Positions 59,831 through 64,000 of a stretch of 64,000 nucleotides of DNA are shown here, piece after piece (position 1 is the first letter of the stretch; each line of letters opens with the position of its first letter). This DNA comes from Eonycteris spelaea. Its lineage: Eukaryota > Chordata > Mammalia > Chiroptera > Pteropodidae. The DNA is taken from the NCBI GenBank assembly GCA_003508835.1, contig PUFA01000034.1, positions 5,606,501-5,670,500 on the forward strand, written 5' to 3'. The notes beneath the pieces are model-generated. The model was not told the origin of the DNA and made no database searches. It was given only the letters and a program-made list of their open reading frames with translations. The translations under genes and the position numbers were made by a program.

Positions 59831-61929
59831 TCCTTTACAGCAAGATCTACCAAACACCAGTCTATGTCATGCAGAACTTTTTAGCCAAAAAGGAATTTTC
59901 AAGTGCAAGCCCATGGCTTTTGACCGACGTGTATACTGGGACAAGCTGCAATACAGCGTGAGTTCGGCACTCTTGTTCTCTCGCCCACCCCGGATAAGCC
60001 GCAGCTTCGCTGAGCTTTTGCACTTGACTTCCCTCTTCGGTGGAATCTGTTTGTGCCCATAACCAGCGTTTAGGTGAGTTCCCTATTTATTTACCGGTTC
60101 TTGGGATCGCTGATGCCTAGCCATGGTGTGACAATAACCAATTGGAAGGAGTCATTCTTTCCAACAAATGAATGTTATTCCACATGGAAAACCTACTTAA
60201 GTCAGCAGAGAAATAACAGGGGTGGGGTGGGTGGGAAATATTTGGAACCCTGTAATACTTCTTCCCGGGGCCAAGACTAGAGCGAGGTGGATGAGGCACT
60301 TGCCTGGGGTGAAAATTTATAATGGTACCCAAAACTGCAAGTTATCGACATAAATCCTATATTTAAAAATCAAAATTAGGGCAAAATATCCACGATGAAC
60401 TAAACATCAAAACTGTACATAAAGTTGGGACCGGACGCCGCGCTTGCCTGATGGAGCCTCCCCTGGGCCCAGCCCAGCTTCTTCTTTCCAAGAGTTTGAA
60501 ACAGTTTAGAACGAGGTACTTAAATGGTACCGTGATTCTGAAAATATAAACATGCCTCTACCTTCCATCTATTCGAGACTGTGGCAGGAGGGAAGATACA
60601 GGTGGTTAGCAGGGCGCCAAAGAATATAAGGTCCCATTTCCCATGGAGAAGATTATCAGTTATATTGACTGTACGAAATATTTTTGCGAGGCCTCCACCA
60701 TAAATACTGTGCCAGATCCTGAAAGGCCACAAAGATGAGCAAGGCTCACTGCCAACCCGCTCCTCCTGTCCGCACTGCCCCGCCTGGCGGTTAAGAAACA
60801 AGCTTTTGTGTCCAGCAGACCGGACTTGAGTGCTGGCTGTATGTACCCCGCCGTGGCTGAGAGATGTCCTCTCACAATTTCCTGAAGTAGGTCGTGGCGA
60901 TGCTATTCGTACCTGCCTCTTAGATTGTTAGGAGGACGAAATGGAATGACGCTTGCTGACAATGGCAGCTGCTACCATCATCATCACCATGTCAGTGGGT
61001 GACAAAACGATTTGTTCACCCTGTTCCTCACCTGCCCAAGAAAAATTACATCGATATCTATATCTCTATATGCCAAACTATATCCATATAAATACATATG
61101 TATAATTTTAGGAAGAGGAGAGTATCTATACTATCCTGTTCATAAGTAACAACAGTAAAATCTAACAAAACACAGCAGTATTATGGAAGCTCAGAAAGAG
61201 ATAACTTTGAGGGGGGAGGAGGGGATTCAATGGGAAAGATGGGACTTAAGTTGAAACCATGCCACCTCTAAATGGCCTTAGGTCGATTCAAAAGGCGTGA
61301 GTAATAAACCGAGAAGTAGCTAAAGACCTACCAGCCCAGGACCCATATCTCTCAGGTGTAGATGGTATAGGTCTCCCACGCGATTCATCGTGGAGCCCAG
61401 CACCAATTCAGCGACTCCAGGAGCACTCACGGAGGCTGTTAAGAGACCCATCTTCCAGCGTTAAGAAGCATCAGCTGACATTTACATCTCGTCAGTAATA
61501 ACTTGATAAAGTAGCCGCCGCATGGGTAAGCAGAGAGAGTCTGCCCTTATGCGGCTCAGAAACAGCCCTGAGGGGGGCTGAGTAGGAACTACCCGGAATG
61601 TGGCTCTCACCCAGGAAGCAGGATCCAAGGACCCCGTGGCACTGGGGGTGCAGCCAGGTAATTAATGGAGCCTGGGAAGATGGAAAAGGTAAAGAAGGAA
61701 GGAACAAGGAGACAGGCCTAAACTTTGAGAAGCAACATGTGGAAACAGGGTTTGCGTCAGAGAAACCTGGGATGAAGTCGAGATATATCAGTTGCATCTT
61801 TTGGGGTGAGTTTCTTCACTGCCCCAGCCTCAGTCTCCTCATCTGTGAGACGGGTCTGCTACACCCTGCTAGGGTCGTAGTGAGAAACAGAAGTAGTCAC
61901 GTGCGTAGAGGGGGTCCAGGGGAACTCAC
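59831..61929. other. intergenic, no gene recognised
   Basis: It contains MIR pieces (about 60895-60975, 61805-61895) and an unidentified repeat-like stretch at 60270-60420. Confidence 0.35.
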
Positions 61930-62618
61930 CGTCCCCCCACTCCTTTTCTGAATGGATGAGGGAGCAGGATGACAACGGAAAGAGAGGGCCCTTCTGCTGC
62001 ACCTGGAAACCAGGGCTTGGGCCTGGCATCAAAATGGACGTCCCGCTCCTGTCTGTTGAGGTGAATCAACCGCCCCCCCACCCTCCTCCGCCAGTCAGCA
62101 GCTGGGAGCAACAGGCCTCCCCTCCCACGGGCCCCCGGGTGGGTTGACCGCAGGAAATCGATGTAAGCAGAGAGGAAGTGCGCGGCCACGGGAAGCAGGG
62201 CCAAGGGCGCCAGCAGGTGCCTAGGACGAGAGAGCCTCGCGGAGCCCCCCCCCCCCCCAGCACCACGCTCCCGCGGCCAGGGCTTCCAGGGCCTGCGGGG
62301 ACACGGGCCGTGCAGGGCAGGGGCTCCCCGCGGGCCCACTTGCCATTCTGCGGACGAGGTTCAAGAAACAGAGACCCACCACTACCACCAACCCCCAGCG
62401 CCTTCGCCCCGTCCTGGAAAGCCCTCGGATGAGCCTGAGGACACATGTCATTCCGGGGCGGCAGCAAAGGGGCCTGCGGCCCTCGCGTGAGCGGCTCCGC
62501 ATGTAGGTCCCCCCCCACCCCCCACCCCGACCCCAGCCGGCCTGGATTCCCAGTGCAGCGGCCCCGAGCGGCCCACAGAAGGAAGGACACCACGAGTGAC
62601 TGATCGCGCGTCGAGTCA

Positions 62619-62624
62619 TTTTAT
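62619..62624 (-). terminator. candidate polyadenylation signal of the second SCYGR copy
   Basis: AATAAA (CCTAATAAAATGAC) on the minus strand about 420 bases after the stop. Confidence 0.4.
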
Positions 62625-63042
62625 TAGGACATGCAAAGCAGCACACGCGGACAGAGCGACGGAAGAGGCCGCACCGGGCAGCGAGCTCCACGAGGGCCAA
62701 GTGCAGGCGGGAGTGTGTGCAGAAGGCCGAGCCCTTCACTGAGTGGAGGAACTTGCAGGGTTCCGGGAAGACTTCGACGTCGCCCCGGGACCGGCTCCTC
62801 GGTCCTTCGGCCGCGTATTTACTGGGGTCCCCTAGTGCGGGGCGGGCGACCCGCGCGGGGCGGGGGCGCAGGAGGGTGGCAGAAGGACAGGGCGTGGGCG
62901 CAGGACGCGGGAGCGAGTGAGAGCGCCTGTGACGGGGGGCTCAGGAAGCGAGTGGACGCAAACGGGCGAAGCCCGGTCTTACCAGCGGGAGAGCGCGAGG
63001 CCTCGCACAGCTCCTGGGCGGCTACGCAAGGCGGCGCGCGGC

Positions 63043-63434
63043 CTACCAGCAGAGCACTGCCACTGGCCGCAAGCACAGCTTCTGACCGCAGCACTTCTGC
63101 TGACAGCAGCCCTTCCGCAGCCGCACGAGCCGCAGCCGCACGAGCCGCAGCCGCACGAAGCCCAAGCGCACGAGCGCGGCACAAGCAGCAGACCACGGGG
63201 ACACTGCAGCAGCCCCCGCCAGCAGCCGCAGCAGCAGGGGCAGCAGCCGGAGCAGCAGCCCACCGGTAGCACCTGCAGGTGTGCAGCTGCCGCAGCCAAC
63301 CGCCACAACCCACCACCGCAGCCACCGCAGCCGCCACCGCAGCCGCCACCGCAGCCGCCACCGCAGCCACCGCCGCAGCCACCGCAGCCGCCACCGCAGC
63401 CGCCACAGCGACCACCACAGCCACAGCACCCCAT
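63043..63434 (-). pseudogene. second SCYGR copy with several frameshifts
   Basis: It starts with the same [19 protein letters not shown] and shares the C-terminal KGCCQQKCC block, but the frame breaks repeatedly. Compared with the gene at 52367-52747, single bases are lost near 63281 (before the CTTC block), near 63264 (RVGCC) and near 63115 (KGCC), and one is gained near 63219. The last codons also read past the usual QCCC end to a TAG at 63043-63045. The promoter is nearly identical to that of the intact gene. It is either a recent pseudogene or an active gene damaged by sequencing errors in GC-rich repeats. Confidence 0.8.
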
Positions 63435-63518
63435 GGTGTCAGGAGAGAGGACTCGAGTGAAGGGAGGTGGATGTTCAGGAGGTGAGGGAGGTCTGATGTC
63501 CCCTCTGCTGGGGGAGCC

Positions 63519-63524
63519 CTTATA
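63519..63524 (-). promoter_or_regulatory. TATA box of the second SCYGR copy
   Basis: Same GGCATATAAGGGC context, again 85 bases from the ATG. The whole 5' region up to about 63560 is almost identical to that of the first copy. Confidence 0.65.
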
Positions 63525-64000
63525 TGCCACCCCCGGGGGACAGGAGGAGGAGGACACATGACCACTTCCTTGTTATCATTTATTTCCGTGTCTGTAGGAA
63601 AACGTAAGGCACCTCCTGTTTATTTCCGTACTAGACACCTGTAGGCGTGTTAGCACATGTTTTCGGGTTATCTACATTTACCTCTGTCTCACCGGGTGGG
63701 AGTATTTAGCAAAGGACCTATTTGTATTTGCAAACACAGCCTGTCTTGGATTGGACGAGCTGGGGGACACTCCCCTTCCCATTGATGTTTTCCTTGCTCA
63801 CTGATATTTTCCCAAGGGCATCATGTGTTTCTCTTGCCATCTCTTCAGGAAACATTCCTGGGGGTCGGGTCAGTAGGAGGAGAACGTGGAGCCTTAAATG
63901 AAGGAGGTAACTTTCGGCATCACCGCTGCCATCGTTAGTCTGGTTGTCAGAGATCAAAGGGGCCACATGTGTCTAAACCAGCAGATACGTCTGTCCTTCT

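Larger units (their letters stand above)
61930..63560. other. GC- and CpG-rich block
   Basis: Base composition changes sharply from AT-rich to GC-rich with many CpG, strongest at about 62240-63130. It contains a C14 run (62245-62258). It covers the 3' flank of the second SCYGR copy; many long frames here are by-products of composition. I see no other gene. Confidence 0.6.

Noticed and set aside
62066..63565. Several frames of 170-250 codons in the GC-rich block
   Set aside because: Stop codons are rare because of high GC content; the frames overlap each other and the SCYGR copy and show no family signature.

Overview
The window is nuclear DNA of a placental mammal. It has split genes with conserved exon phases, GT-AG and GC-AG introns, ancient mammalian repeats (MIR, MER5, Tigger, MLT1/MaLR) and younger L1 LINEs. 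The L1 3' ends resemble those I know from bats, so a bat is my best guess, but this is not proven. Nearly all the coding content belongs to two families: the thiamine transporter SLC19A3, and SCYGR, the small Cys/Gly-repeat hair-keratin-associated type. To my knowledge both also lie at human 2q36.3, so the synteny fits.

Layout. 1-8565: upstream DNA with an antisense L1, MIR and MER5 pieces; no SLC19A3 exon 1 recognised. 8566-15868 (+): SLC19A3 copy A with all five coding exons in order, but single-base deletions in exons 3 and 6. 15869-31261: its 3' flank, an L1 with an AT-rich expansion, a MaLR provirus piece (26140-27900) and an LTR-like element (29358-30207) carrying a CTCF-like motif. 31262-47066 (+): SLC19A3 copy B, a decayed tandem duplicate lacking exon 2 and the second half of exon 3. 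43950-46280: old L1 with a nested Tigger-like element. 49340-51510: older repeats. 52367-52747 (-): one intact SCYGR gene with a TATA box, next to a promoter relic of a lost sister gene. 55140-55604: young L1 3' end. 61930-63560: GC-rich block with a second SCYGR copy (-), same promoter but several frameshifts.

How it fits together. The SLC19A3 copies form a head-to-tail tandem pair. Exon 3 is about 98 % identical between them over about 360 bp, with sharp edges, while exons 4-6 are far more diverged; this suggests gene conversion. Copy A, corrected for one missing base at each of two sites, gives 496 residues, the length of human THTR2. It is therefore either a functional gene with assembly errors or a very recently broken one. 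The SCYGR genes point towards the SLC19A3 pair from the opposite strand and would be hair-follicle genes unrelated in function to thiamine uptake.
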